Below are positions 24,106-32,495 of a DNA stretch of 64,000 nt, one piece after another. The translations under genes were made by a program, and so were the position numbers. Location of the stretch: the NCBI RefSeq assembly GCF_042726155.1, contig NZ_JBHXHV010000001.1:620001-684000 (forward strand). The letters run 5' to 3'. Under the pieces are notes generated by a model, which had not been told where the DNA came from, searched no databases, and saw only the letters and a list, made by a program, of their open reading frames with translations. Each line of letters starts with the position of its first letter. The first letter of the stretch is position 1. The stretch comes from Leucobacter sp042726155 (GTDB taxonomy: Bacteria > Actinomycetota > Actinomycetes > Actinomycetales > Microbacteriaceae).

Positions 24106-24687
24106 ATGGCTTCTGATCAGGTACAAACAACTGCTTCGCCGAAGCGTGGCTGGACGAAAGCGCGGGCGATACTCGCTGGCGGTCTCGTGCTCGGAGTCGG
24201 CGCGGCGATCACTCTCGCTGCGTGGACCGATAACGAGTGGGTCACGGGCCTGTTCGGGAGCGGTAACTTCGGCATTGAGGGTTCGACCGACGGCACCGCA
24301 TTCACCGATCACGAGACCGAGGCTGGCGCGGCAGTGCTGAACTTCCAGGTCGGCGCCGACAACCTCGCTCCGGGCGACGCGGTGTACGCCGGATTCGCGG
24401 TGCGCCTCGAGCAAGACTCCACCTATACGGCAGACGTTTCAGTCGCGCAGGTGATTGATCCGGCGCTCGTTGGTGTCACCGCCGATTACGTCTTTACGAC
24501 GACATTCGGCTGCGACACCGCCGCCTACGCCGCGGGGTCTGACGAGAATGCCGCGAGCTTCACGCTCGATACTCTCGCCGACGTCTCGTATGTCTGCTTC
24601 CGTGTGAGTGCCGACGATACGCTGCCGCAGGGTGTTGACGGCAATATCACCTGGGACTTCACCGGCGTCTCGGGCACCTCGCTGTAG
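24106..24687 (+). CDS. SipW-dependent-type exported protein 1
   Basis: A 193-residue exported protein. Residues 1-45 are a SipW-type signal region: KARAILAGGLVLGVGAAITLAAWTDNEWVTGLF contains the hydrophobic stretch followed by the AAWTDxE cleavage-zone motif. The remainder is a TasA/camelysin-like beta-rich domain with two Cys that may pair. From 23992 the frame is open, but ATG 24106 with the AGGGGGTTACCGAA binding site is the start. It is the first of four tandem genes including the cognate signal peptidase. In Bacillus this kind of substrate forms biofilm fibres. Confidence 0.82.
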   Translation: MASDQVQTTASPKRGWTKARAILAGGLVLGVGAAITLAAWTDNEWVTGLFGSGNFGIEGSTDGTAFTDHETEAGAAVLNFQVGADNLAPGDAVYAGFAVRLEQDSTYTADVSVAQVIDPALVGVTADYVFTTTFGCDTAAYAAGSDENAASFTLDTLADVSYVCFRVSADDTLPQGVDGNITWDFTGVSGTSL

Positions 24688-24693
24688 GCCGCC

Positions 24694-25362
24694 ATGAGTC
24701 GCGACAGCCGACAGGCAACTTCGCCAACGGGCGGGCACGGTCACGGCACACGACCCGGTCGCTGGTTCACAAAGGCGAGGGCAGTCCTAGCGGGCGCCCT
24801 CGTGCTCGGGGTGGGCGGATCGCTCACCCTCGCGGCGTGGACCGATACCGAGACCGCGCAGGCAACCTTCACCGCCAGCACATTTGGGATCATCGGTTCG
24901 GTCGACAACGGCGCGACCTATGCCGAGCACCCCTCGACGGCGCCAGCAGCGCTGAGTTTCGTTGTGGCCCCGACGGCCATGTCGCCGGGAACGACCACGT
25001 ATTCGAAGTTCCTCGTGCGCACGACCGATGCGACGAATGTCACGGGAACTGCATCGCTGAGCGCCGCGACCACCACCACTTCTACGGCGACGAACCTGGG
25101 AGGGTTTCTCACCTACGGCGTGCGTGTCATTGCGGCGGGAGCCACCTGCGACTCGACGTCGTTCGCAGCATCTACGACGATTCTCGTTGCCAACGGCAGT
25201 GCATTGACGGTTGCCGGCACGGGGACGTCTCCGCTCGCTGCCGCGGGCGCCAGCCCGGTCGCTTACTGCTTCGCGGTCACACTGCCCGCGGGTACGGCGA
25301 ATGCGGCGCAGGGGATGAACACGACCGCGACGTGGACGGTGACGGGCACATCGACCTCATAG
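24694..25362 (+). CDS. SipW-dependent-type exported protein 2
   Basis: A 222-residue paralogue of the gene before it. It shares the signature KARAVLAGALVLGVGGSLTLAAWTDTETAQATFTAS and then a Thr/Ala-rich beta domain (residues about 60-222) with two Cys. The charged, His-rich lead (HGHGTRPGR) precedes the hydrophobic segment. Only 6 bp separate it from gene 1, so it is co-transcribed and coupled. The similarity of the two signal regions shows duplication of a substrate before or within this cluster. It likely polymerises on the cell surface; this is inferred from TasA-type relatives. Confidence 0.8.
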   Translation: MSRDSRQATSPTGGHGHGTRPGRWFTKARAVLAGALVLGVGGSLTLAAWTDTETAQATFTASTFGIIGSVDNGATYAEHPSTAPAALSFVVAPTAMSPGTTTYSKFLVRTTDATNVTGTASLSAATTTTSTATNLGGFLTYGVRVIAAGATCDSTSFAASTTILVANGSALTVAGTGTSPLAAAGASPVAYCFAVTLPAGTANAAQGMNTTATWTVTGTSTS

Positions 25363-25390
25363 TCAGCGTTCGCACGAAAGGGGATGAGCG

Positions 25391-26650
25391 ATGACACGGG
25401 ACAGGACGGGCCGAGTCATCGGGAGCGTGCTGCTGAATATCGCGGCGCTCGGCGGCCTCGTGTGCATCGTGCTCGTGCTCCTGTCGATGATCTTCAATGT
25501 GACGCTCATCATGTTCAAAACGGGATCGATGTCGCCGACGATCCCGACGGGCTCGCTCGCGGTTGTCCGCGAGATTCCGGCATCCGAGATCGAAGTCGGC
25601 AACGTGCTCACGGTTGAACGCGCCGGAATGCTTCCCGTCACCCACCGTGTGACTTCGGTCACGGGATCGGGCGACACCCGCACCATCACCATGAAGGGTG
25701 ATGCGAACGACGCAGAAGACCCGGCGCCGTATACGGTGAAGGAGGCCCGCATCGTCATGATGTCGGTGCCTGAACTCGCCAAGGTCGTCGTGTGGTTCTC
25801 GAATCCGTGGGTGCTCGGCGGCCTCACCATGGGCGCTTCGGTGCTCGTCACCTGGGCATTCTGGCCCAGGAGGTCGAAGGACTCCCGGCCCCCGCGCCAC
25901 GGCACGGAGCCTGCGGATAATCAGGATCAGGATCAGGATCAGGATCAGCGCCCAGGGCGCATCGCCGCTGCCGGTGGTGCCGCACTGTGCGCGCTCGTAC
26001 TCGGCATCACGGGCGCGGTACTACCGCACGGTGAGGCTGCCGCGGCTTCCCTGCCGAGTGCCGCGCTGCCGAGTGCCGCGCTGCCGAGTGCCGCAACGCC
26101 CGTGGTGACGCGCGGCGAACACATCACGCTTACGTCAATCGGTGATGCGGACGCAATGCGTACGATGCGTGCCGGGGTACCCGTGCCCTGGCAGGTCGGC
26201 GTGAGCGTCGACGCGAGTGACCCCGGAGCCGTGCAGGTGACACTCGAATCTGCCGGATCGCGTGACCTCGGGCTCGTCGTCGACGTCCGCAGTTGCAGCG
26301 TCGAGTGGGCGAACGGCGTGTGCGGCGGCGTTGAGCGCGCAGTCGGTACGCAGGGTCCGGTCGATGTCGGCGCTGCTGCCGTCCCCGTGACTGCGCTGCG
26401 AAGCGCCGAAGAAGTGTGGCTGCTGGTCTCCGCGACGATTCCCGAGCCCGCGACGGGCCAGGTCGCACTGACGCTCCGCGCCACCGGCAGCGGTGACGAC
26501 GTGTCAACCACCCCCGGTCCGCTGACGACGCTGCCGGTAACCGGCGCTTCGCAGGCGTGGGTGCTCGCCATCGGCGGCGTTGCCGCAGGGCTTGTCGCAG
26601 CCGGTGCAGCGTCGGTGCTGCGCGGTCGGCGGAGGGCGGCGCAGCCATGA
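25391..26650 (+). CDS. Signal peptidase I (SipW-type) fused to an LPXTG-anchored ectodomain
   Basis: A 419-residue protein with an ER/archaeal-type S26 signal peptidase in residues about 1-170: TM1 (about 12-35), catalytic Ser46 in KTGSMSPTIPTGS and catalytic His85 in LPVTHRVT (Ser-His, no Lys). A second membrane segment follows near 135-158. Then come the repeat DQDQDQDQ, a third hydrophobic segment, the triple repeat LPSAA and a beta-rich region (about 235-370). The C-terminus has the sortase signal LPVTG at about 381, a hydrophobic stretch and RRR. SD AAAGGGGAT precedes the ATG. It probably processes the two exported proteins upstream and the one downstream. Confidence 0.85.
   Translation: MTRDRTGRVIGSVLLNIAALGGLVCIVLVLLSMIFNVTLIMFKTGSMSPTIPTGSLAVVREIPASEIEVGNVLTVERAGMLPVTHRVTSVTGSGDTRTITMKGDANDAEDPAPYTVKEARIVMMSVPELAKVVVWFSNPWVLGGLTMGASVLVTWAFWPRRSKDSRPPRHGTEPADNQDQDQDQDQRPGRIAAAGGAALCALVLGITGAVLPHGEAAAASLPSAALPSAALPSAATPVVTRGEHITLTSIGDADAMRTMRAGVPVPWQVGVSVDASDPGAVQVTLESAGSRDLGLVVDVRSCSVEWANGVCGGVERAVGTQGPVDVGAAAVPVTALRSAEEVWLLVSATIPEPATGQVALTLRATGSGDDVSTTPGPLTTLPVTGASQAWVLAIGGVAAGLVAAGAASVLRGRRRAAQP
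25922..25948 (+). repeat. In-frame 6-bp repeat inside the signal-peptidase fusion gene
   Basis: CAGGAT occurs four and a half times, encoding alternating Gln-Asp in the linker between the peptidase and the ectodomain. Confidence 0.8.
26051..26095 (+). repeat. In-frame 15-bp repeat inside the signal-peptidase fusion gene
   Basis: CTGCCGAGTGCCGCG occurs three times in tandem (last base variable), encoding LPSAA repeats at the start of the ectodomain. Confidence 0.85.
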
Positions 26651-27216
26651 GATGGCTCGCGGTGCGGAATCCGCGGCGTGAGGCCGGTCGTCTGAGCGTG
26701 CGCACGCGACTGGCTGCGGGGATCGTCGCGCTCGGGGTCGTCGCCGCGTGCATCGCTCAGCCGCCGCAGGAGACCGAGGCCAAGTGGGTCGATGCCGAGG
26801 TCGGGCGCGCGACCTTCACGGCGCTCACGGTGCCGACGCCGATCAGTACCGCGAACTGCGTGACGACGCCCGGATTGCTCGGCGCCGACCCGCGAGTTAC
26901 GATCTACTGGCGGCCACCGGCGTCGGCGACGGGATACACGTCGGCGAACGCCGAGTACGGATACGTTTCTGGCGGGGGCCTCATCCCGGTCACCGGTCCG
27001 CTGCTCGGGAGTGTGGCCACGACGGGTACTCCCACCGCGTACACAACGGTGGTGGGCGCCGGGTTGCTTGGCGGTTTACTCGGCGGCAGCATCGTATTCG
27101 GCATCCGCTTCGTGGGCCCGGGCGGCTGGCAATCATCATGGCTCGTCGCCACCGCCACGATGGGTCTGGCCGGAACAAACCCAACGTGCACGCTCAGTAC
27201 TCGCCCGAGCACCTAG
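26647..27216 (+). CDS. SipW-cluster exported protein 3
   Basis: A 189-residue exported protein ending the cluster. A short basic N-terminus (RNPRREAGRLSVRTR) precedes a hydrophobic segment, AGIVALGVVAACIAQPP, and then the EAKWVDAEVGRATFTAL region, which resembles the KWxDxExG/ATFTA zone after SipW-type signal sequences. The body is Gly/Thr/Val-rich with two Cys. The ATG overlaps the signal-peptidase stop (ATGA), so its translation is coupled. The frame runs upstream to 26557 but overlaps the peptidase gene. Probable function: another fibre or cap component; not known. Confidence 0.7.
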   Translation: MRWLAVRNPRREAGRLSVRTRLAAGIVALGVVAACIAQPPQETEAKWVDAEVGRATFTALTVPTPISTANCVTTPGLLGADPRVTIYWRPPASATGYTSANAEYGYVSGGGLIPVTGPLLGSVATTGTPTAYTTVVGAGLLGGLLGGSIVFGIRFVGPGGWQSSWLVATATMGLAGTNPTCTLSTRPST

Positions 27217-27244
27217 CCCGGCAGCCTGCGGAGGGCGCGGGCTA
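27214..27244. terminator. Small hairpin spanning two convergent stop codons
   Basis: TAGCCCG (27214-27220) pairs with CGGGCTA (27238-27244). The arms contain the TAG stops of both convergent genes, as at 3401-3432. It is short and lacks a T-tract. Confidence 0.4.
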
Positions 27245-28585
27245 CGGGAGTAGGCGGTTCGGGCCGCGGAAGAGGTAGGTCACCTCGCGAATCGACTGCT
27301 GCTTGAGCAACAGCATCAGCACGCGGTTGAGGCCCATGCCGAAGCCACCGTGCGGCGGCACGCCGTAGCGGAAGAAGTCGAGGTAGAAGCCGAGCTCGGC
27401 CGGGTCCATGCCCTTCTCGACCGCCTGCGCCTCAAGTACCTCGATGCGGTGCTCGCGCTGCGCGCCCGTGGAGATCTCGGTGCCGCGGTAGATGAGGTCG
27501 TAGCTCTCGGTGAGCTGCGGGTTGTCGGCATTGCGCATGTGATAGAACGGGCGAATCGACGAGTCGTACTCGGTGAGGAACACAAAGTCGTGGCCGAACT
27601 TCTTGCGCACGTGCGCGGCAATCCGGCGCTCGCCCTCCGGGTCCATGTCGGCGTCGGCGCGGGGCACCTCGTAGCCCTCGGCCTTCACGATCTCTTTGGC
27701 CTCGGCGAGGGGGATACGCGGGAACGGACGAGTCGGCACCTCGACCTCAATGCCGAAGAGCTTTTCGATCTCGTCGCCCAGCTTCTCTTTCACGGCGGTG
27801 AGACCCGCGACGAGCAGCTCCTCGTGGAGCTCCATGACGTCCTCGGGGGAGTTGATCCAGCTCAGCTCAGTGTCGATCGAGGTGAACTCGGTCGCGTGGC
27901 GTGAGGTGAACGAGTGGTCGGCGCGGAAGGCCGGCCCGACCTCGAAGATGCCGCCGAAGCCCGCGGCCTGCGCCATCTGCTTGAAGAACTGGGGGCTCTG
28001 CGCCAAGAAAGCCTTGCCCTCGAAGTACTCGACCTCAAAGAGCTCAGCGCGTGACTCTGACGCGCTCGCCATGAGCTTGGGCGTCTGAATCTCGATGAAT
28101 CCGCGATCGACCCAGACCTGGCGCAGCGCGTGCAAGAACGCGGTCTGCACGCGGAAGACGAGGTTCTGCTCGGGGCGACGCAAATCGAGGAAGCGCCAGT
28201 CGAGACGAACGTCGATGCCCGAGTCCCCGGCAACGGGGTTGTCGGGGAGCGACGTCGTGACGACCTCGATCTCTTCGATCTGCACCTCGACGCCGCCAAG
28301 CTTGACGCGCTCGTTGTGCTGCAGCTCGCCAACAACCGTCACGAACGACCCCTGGGTCAGCTCGGAGATCGTGGTGGTGCGGGGCACGAGAATATCGGAG
28401 CGCGGGTTGTCTGCGTCGGGCTCGCGCAGCACGCCGCCATTGACGAGCTGCACAGCGCCAGACTCGTCGCGCAACACGACGAACTGCACGTACCGCTGGT
28501 CGCGCACCTTTTCAACCCATCCGGAGACACGCACGGTGCCGTCCTCGCGGGCGGCCAGGTCCTTGATCAATACACGCTCAGTCAC
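27242..28585 (-). CDS. aspS: Aspartyl-tRNA synthetase, archaeal type (aspartate--tRNA(Asp/Asn) ligase)
   Basis: A 447-residue class II tRNA synthetase that charges tRNA with aspartate. The N-terminal OB-fold anticodon-binding domain (about 1-110) is followed by the catalytic core: motif 2 in FEVGPAFRADHSFTSRHATEFTS and motif 3 in GFGMGLNRVLMLLL. At this length it lacks the GAD insertion of the bacterial enzyme (about 590 residues), which marks the archaeal-type, often non-discriminating form; such enzymes need GatCAB to correct Asp-tRNA(Asn). The GTG start lies 6 bases after TAGACT, so the mRNA may be leaderless. Confidence 0.93.
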   Translation of the reverse strand: MTERVLIKDLAAREDGTVRVSGWVEKVRDQRYVQFVVLRDESGAVQLVNGGVLREPDADNPRSDILVPRTTTISELTQGSFVTVVGELQHNERVKLGGVEVQIEEIEVVTTSLPDNPVAGDSGIDVRLDWRFLDLRRPEQNLVFRVQTAFLHALRQVWVDRGFIEIQTPKLMASASESRAELFEVEYFEGKAFLAQSPQFFKQMAQAAGFGGIFEVGPAFRADHSFTSRHATEFTSIDTELSWINSPEDVMELHEELLVAGLTAVKEKLGDEIEKLFGIEVEVPTRPFPRIPLAEAKEIVKAEGYEVPRADADMDPEGERRIAAHVRKKFGHDFVFLTEYDSSIRPFYHMRNADNPQLTESYDLIYRGTEISTGAQREHRIEVLEAQAVEKGMDPAELGFYLDFFRYGVPPHGGFGMGLNRVLMLLLKQQSIREVTYLFRGPNRLLP

Positions 28586-28591
28586 CCCGAC

Positions 28592-28597
28592 AGTCTA
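28592..28597 (-). promoter_or_regulatory. Candidate -10 element of leaderless aspS
   Basis: TAGACT on the minus strand ends 6 bases before the GTG start of aspS, with no ribosome binding site between. Confidence 0.5.
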
Positions 28598-28640
28598 GCT
28601 GTCGCTGTGATGGCCCCCGAACTCACAGATATGGCGAACG

Positions 28641-28646
28641 TACAAT
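28641..28646 (+). promoter_or_regulatory. Candidate -10 element of the phosphatase/cytochrome c biogenesis operon
   Basis: TACAAT lies 6 bases before the GTG at 28653, with no Shine-Dalgarno sequence. It fits a leaderless transcript divergent from aspS. Confidence 0.55.
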
Positions 28647-28652
28647 GGACCC

Positions 28653-29297
28653 GTGAGCGACAAATTGCTGCATTTGGTGCGCCACGGCGAGGTCCACAAC
28701 CCCGACCGTGTGCTGTACGGACGCATTCCGGGCTTTCGCCTGTCCGAACGCGGCCATCAGATGGCCGAGGCAGCGGCTCTGGAGATCGCGGGCAGTGACC
28801 GCGTGGTGACCAAGTTGTTCGCGTCACCGCTCGAGCGTGCCCAGCAGTCGGCGCGGCCCATCGCGAGTGCGCTCAGCCTTGAGATTGCAACCGAAGAGCG
28901 CATCATCGAACCGACGAATGCGTTCGAGGGCATGGTGAACTCCGGTCCCGACGGTGTCTTCAAGAACCCCAAGTACTGGTACCGCTTCTGGAATCCGTTT
29001 CGCCCGAGCTGGGGCGAGCCCTACCGCCAGATCGCTGACCGCGTGCGTTCGGCGATGGATGACGCCTGGGCCTCGACGCGCGACGGCGACATCGTGATGG
29101 TGTCGCACCAGTCGCCGATCTGGCTGGCTCACCTCGACGTTGCCGGCAAGGCACTGTTTCACAACCCCGCTTCGCGCCGCTGCGAGCTGTCGAGCATCAC
29201 GACCTTCGAAAAGCGCGGCGAGCGCTGGTTCGAGGTCGATTACCGTACCCCCGCCGCCGGCCTGCTCGACGACGCCGTAGATGTAGGAGCCGTATGA
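28653..29297 (+). CDS. Histidine phosphatase family protein
   Basis: A 214-residue member of the phosphoglycerate-mutase-like histidine phosphatases. The catalytic RHG is at residues 10-12 (LHLVRHGEV), with the acid/base segment near EERIIE and the second catalytic His in MVSHQSPIW. Substrates of such actinobacterial enzymes vary (sugar phosphates, acyl phosphates). It starts with GTG, with no leader. It precedes and overlaps the TlpA-like gene by 4 bp, the first of the cytochrome c maturation genes, an arrangement common in actinobacteria. The biochemical link to cytochrome c is not known. Confidence 0.88.
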   Translation: MSDKLLHLVRHGEVHNPDRVLYGRIPGFRLSERGHQMAEAAALEIAGSDRVVTKLFASPLERAQQSARPIASALSLEIATEERIIEPTNAFEGMVNSGPDGVFKNPKYWYRFWNPFRPSWGEPYRQIADRVRSAMDDAWASTRDGDIVMVSHQSPIWLAHLDVAGKALFHNPASRRCELSSITTFEKRGERWFEVDYRTPAAGLLDDAVDVGAV

Positions 29298-29959
29298 GCT
29301 TGCGACGCACCGGATCAGCGGTCGCCCTCACTCTGTCAGCGCTATTGCTGCTTGCCGGATGCAGCGGGGAAGGCTCTGACCTCGCCTCGCAGTATCGCGA
29401 GGGCAGTGACAAGGGATACGTCTCTGGTGACGGATCCTCCCTGAGTATTCCTGCCGAGAAGCGCACCGAGCCGGTCGAGTTCTCGGGTGAGGACGAGAGC
29501 GGCAAGACCTTTGGTTCCGCCGACACCCTCGGCGACGTCACCGTCGTGAACTTCTGGTACGCCGGGTGCGCGCCGTGCCGCGTGGAGGCGCCCGACCTGG
29601 TCGAGGCATACGACGAGTTCTCGAGCCAGGGTGTGCAATTCGTGGGAGTGAACACCCGAGATCAGGTCGCGCAGGCGCAGCAGTTCTCCGAGGAGTTCGG
29701 CATCGAGTACCCCTCGATCATGGACAACGCGGGCGGTCGCTCGGTGCAGCTTGCGTTCGCAGGTCAGGTGCCGCTGAATGCGGTTCCGACGACGCTGGTG
29801 CTGGATCGCGAGGGGCGTGTGGCGCACCGCGTATTGGGGCAGCTCGCCGCTTCATCCCAGCTCCGCACCTTGATCGACGAGACGCTCGCTGAGGAAGACG
29901 GCGGTTCTACCGACAGCACCTCTACCGACAGCACCTCTACCGACAGCACCGAGCAGTAG
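29294..29959 (+). CDS. TlpA/ResA-like thiol-disulfide reductase lipoprotein
   Basis: A 221-residue extracytoplasmic thioredoxin-fold protein. The lipobox LLAGC has its lipid-modified Cys at residue 23. The redox site Cys92-Ala-Pro-Cys95 in YAGCAPCRVEAP is followed by VNTRDQVAQAQQF and the cis-Pro NAVPTTLVLDR. It probably reduces the CxxCH haem motif of apocytochrome c before haem attachment, fed by CcdA. The C-terminus is a repeated STDST stretch (9-12 bp DNA repeat), a likely disordered tail. It overlaps the phosphatase stop by 4 bp and is 2 bp before ccdA. Confidence 0.9.
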   Translation: MSLRRTGSAVALTLSALLLLAGCSGEGSDLASQYREGSDKGYVSGDGSSLSIPAEKRTEPVEFSGEDESGKTFGSADTLGDVTVVNFWYAGCAPCRVEAPDLVEAYDEFSSQGVQFVGVNTRDQVAQAQQFSEEFGIEYPSIMDNAGGRSVQLAFAGQVPLNAVPTTLVLDREGRVAHRVLGQLAASSQLRTLIDETLAEEDGGSTDSTSTDSTSTDSTEQ

Positions 29960-29961
29960 CG

Positions 29962-30705
29962 GTGGACCTGCAGGGCATCGTCGCTGACGGGCAACTGCTC
30001 GTCGCTTCGCTCATCGCAATCGCGGCGGGGCTGCTCTCGTTCCTGTCGCCGTGTGTGCTGCCGCTGGTGCCCGGGTATCTCGCGTACGTGGGATCGACGG
30101 CGACGTCTGCGCCGGGTGAACGCGCTCCGCGCGCCCGCGTGCTGTTTGGCTCGTTGCTGTTTGTGCTGGGCTTCACGGCCGTGTTCGTCGCGGTGATCGC
30201 GGCGGCTGGCACGGTGGGCGTGTGGCTGATCGAGTGGGAGAACCTCATCACCCGCATCATGGGGGTGCTGATCATCGTGATGGGGCTCGTCTTCATTGGG
30301 CTCTTCACGAAGATGCAGTCGACAAAAAAGATGCGCATCAAGCCGAAGTTCGGTCTCGCAGGGGCGCCGCTGCTCGGGGCGGTCTTCGCGATCGGCTGGA
30401 CTCCGTGTATGGGGCCGACGCTGAGCGTCATCATGAGCCTGAGTCTGCAGCAGGGGTCGGTGCCGCGGTCGGTGGTGCTCGCGATCGCGTACTGTATCGG
30501 TCTCGGGCTGCCGTTTATTCTCGCGGCTTTCGGTTTTGGGTGGCTCACGCACACCATGACATTCTTTAAGCGGCATATTCGTGCCGTGAACCTGATCGGC
30601 GGCGGGCTGCTGATCCTCATCGGTCTCGTAATGGTGACCGGCCTCTGGAGCAAGATGATGTACGCACTGCAGGCGGTGATTGGCGGATATGTCACGCCCC
30701 TCTGA
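29962..30705 (+). CDS. ccdA: Cytochrome c biogenesis protein CcdA
   Basis: A 247-residue membrane thiol-disulfide transporter with six predicted helices that passes electrons from cytoplasmic thioredoxin to the TlpA-like protein outside. The two transmembrane redox cysteines are Cys31 (FLSPCVLPLVPGY) and Cys149 (GWTPCMGP). It starts with GTG 2 bp after the tlpA-like stop. Its 3' end overlaps the resB start region, so the genes are coupled. Confidence 0.93.
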   Translation: MDLQGIVADGQLLVASLIAIAAGLLSFLSPCVLPLVPGYLAYVGSTATSAPGERAPRARVLFGSLLFVLGFTAVFVAVIAAAGTVGVWLIEWENLITRIMGVLIIVMGLVFIGLFTKMQSTKKMRIKPKFGLAGAPLLGAVFAIGWTPCMGPTLSVIMSLSLQQGSVPRSVVLAIAYCIGLGLPFILAAFGFGWLTHTMTFFKRHIRAVNLIGGGLLILIGLVMVTGLWSKMMYALQAVIGGYVTPL

Positions 30706-32353
30706 TTACGACGATGGCACCGGCGCCGGCGGGTCGCTCCGCGCCGAGTCTCCCGAGATCGGCCTGAAGGGCTGGTTGCGGTGGTTCTGGCGCCAGCTCA
30801 CGAGCATGCGTGTCGCACTCGTGCTGCTCCTGTTGCTCGCGGTCGCTGCGATTCCGGGATCGCTCGTGCCGCAGCGAAGCGCAGACCCGAACGGCGTTAT
30901 TCAGTACCAGGCTGAGCACCCGAAGCTCTTCCCGATCCTTGACGCATTCCCGATCCAGGCGTTCGATGTCTACGGGTCTGTGTGGTTCTCAGCGATCTAC
31001 TTGCTGCTCTTCATCTCGCTTATCGGCTGCGTGATTCCGCGCATTACGCACCACTGGCGTGCGTGGCGTGGCAAGCCGCCGAAGACGCCCGCGCGTCTGC
31101 AGCGCATGGCCGGATTCTCCGAGGTGCGGGTATCGAACCCCGAAGCGGGCGACGAAGAACGCGCCGCGTTCGCCGAGCGCGCCATCGCTGAAGCGGCGCG
31201 GCTGCTGAAGAAGGCGCGCTACCGCACCGAAGTGCAGCGTGTGTCACGCGGCGGCGTCGAGACGGTCTCGGTGTCGGCGGAGCGCGGGTATCTGCGCGAG
31301 ACCGGCAACCTGATCTTCCACATCTCGCTACTCGGTGTGCTGATCAGCGTGGGGGTAGGCGGCTTGTTCACGTTCAATGGGCAGAAGGTGCTTGTCGAGG
31401 GCGAGACCATGGTGAATCAGCTCATCGACTACGACACGGTAAACACGGGGCGCGGCTTTGATTCGTCGAGCCTTGAGCCGTTCGGCCTCACTCTCGATTC
31501 GCTCGACGTCACGTACGTCACCCCGGACGACGGCAATACGCACGCGATCGGGCAGGTGCGCGATTACACGGCAAACCTGCAGCTCATTGATCCTGATGGA
31601 CAGAAGAGCGACGAAACCATTCGCGTGAATCACCCGCTGCGCGTGCACGGATCGCCGATCTATCTGATCGCGAATGGGTACGCGCCCCGCATCACCGTGA
31701 AGAACGCTGAGGGCACCGTCGTCTACAGCGAGGCTATGCCGTTCATTCCGCAGAACAACATGACGATGACCTCGCTCGGCGTCGTCAAGGTTCCCTATGG
31801 CCTCACCGATACGGCGGGCGACAGTGTTCAGGTCGGCCTGCGTGGGTTCTTCTACCCGACGAAGACCGAGCTCGACACTGGCGCCTACACGTCGAACTAC
31901 CCCGACCTCGAAAACCCGGTGCTCACGCTCGACGTGTTCGTCGGCGATCTCGGCATCGACGATGGCGTTCCGCGCTCGGTATATTCGCTCGACACATCGA
32001 ACATGAAGCAGCTCACGGGACGCGCTATCGACAAGGATTCGCTTGAGCTGACCCCCGGTCAGACGACCGAATTGCCCAACGGCATGGGGACGATCACCCT
32101 CGACGATGTGCCGCGGTATGCGTCGTTCGATGTGATGCGGAATCCCGCTCAGGAGTTCGTACTGATCTTCGCGCTGCTCGCGCTCGGCGGGCTCGTGTGG
32201 TCGTTGTTCGTGCCGCGCCGACGCATGTGGGTGAAGGCTGTGCCGTCCGCTGACGGCGTCGTGCTGCAGTACGCGGCGCTCGCGCGTGGCGACGATCCGG
32301 CACTCGAACGGGCAATTGACGAACTGCGCGATCAGCACCGCGACGGCCTGTAG
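30689..32353 (+). CDS. resB: Cytochrome c biogenesis protein ResB
   Basis: A 554-residue membrane protein, one half of the ResBC haem-delivery and ligation complex. TM segments cluster at about residues 35-60, 85-110, 205-225 and near the C-terminus, with a large extracytoplasmic domain between. The ATG at 30689 lies within ccdA (which ends at 30705), with GGCGGA before it; the open frame begins with TTG 30680. The usual next gene, resC (ccsB), is not here; the FadR-type regulator follows after 142 bp. The missing partner may lie elsewhere in the genome. Confidence 0.9.
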   Translation: MSRPSDYDDGTGAGGSLRAESPEIGLKGWLRWFWRQLTSMRVALVLLLLLAVAAIPGSLVPQRSADPNGVIQYQAEHPKLFPILDAFPIQAFDVYGSVWFSAIYLLLFISLIGCVIPRITHHWRAWRGKPPKTPARLQRMAGFSEVRVSNPEAGDEERAAFAERAIAEAARLLKKARYRTEVQRVSRGGVETVSVSAERGYLRETGNLIFHISLLGVLISVGVGGLFTFNGQKVLVEGETMVNQLIDYDTVNTGRGFDSSSLEPFGLTLDSLDVTYVTPDDGNTHAIGQVRDYTANLQLIDPDGQKSDETIRVNHPLRVHGSPIYLIANGYAPRITVKNAEGTVVYSEAMPFIPQNNMTMTSLGVVKVPYGLTDTAGDSVQVGLRGFFYPTKTELDTGAYTSNYPDLENPVLTLDVFVGDLGIDDGVPRSVYSLDTSNMKQLTGRAIDKDSLELTPGQTTELPNGMGTITLDDVPRYASFDVMRNPAQEFVLIFALLALGGLVWSLFVPRRRMWVKAVPSADGVVLQYAALARGDDPALERAIDELRDQHRDGL

Positions 32354-32440
32354 CGGGCGCGGGGCCGATGGGCAGGTCACGGTTGCGCGATCCGCGGCCC
32401 TGAATGCCATCTGCCGCGGATAACGGCGTGGCGAGCGCCG

Positions 32441-32446
32441 TATACT
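32441..32446 (+). promoter_or_regulatory. Candidate -10 box of the FadR-type regulator gene
   Basis: TATACT, with the start codon 50 bp downstream and SD GGAGGAG before it. No convincing -35 box is seen. Confidence 0.4.
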
Positions 32447-32495
32447 AGCGAAATCGTGGCACGCTCTGTGCGATCGCGAGAATCGGAGGAGAACG

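Noticed and set aside
30680..30688. TTG start for ResB at 30680
   Set aside because: The ATG nine bases later has a GGCGGA sequence before it, and the residues in between add nothing to the family alignment.
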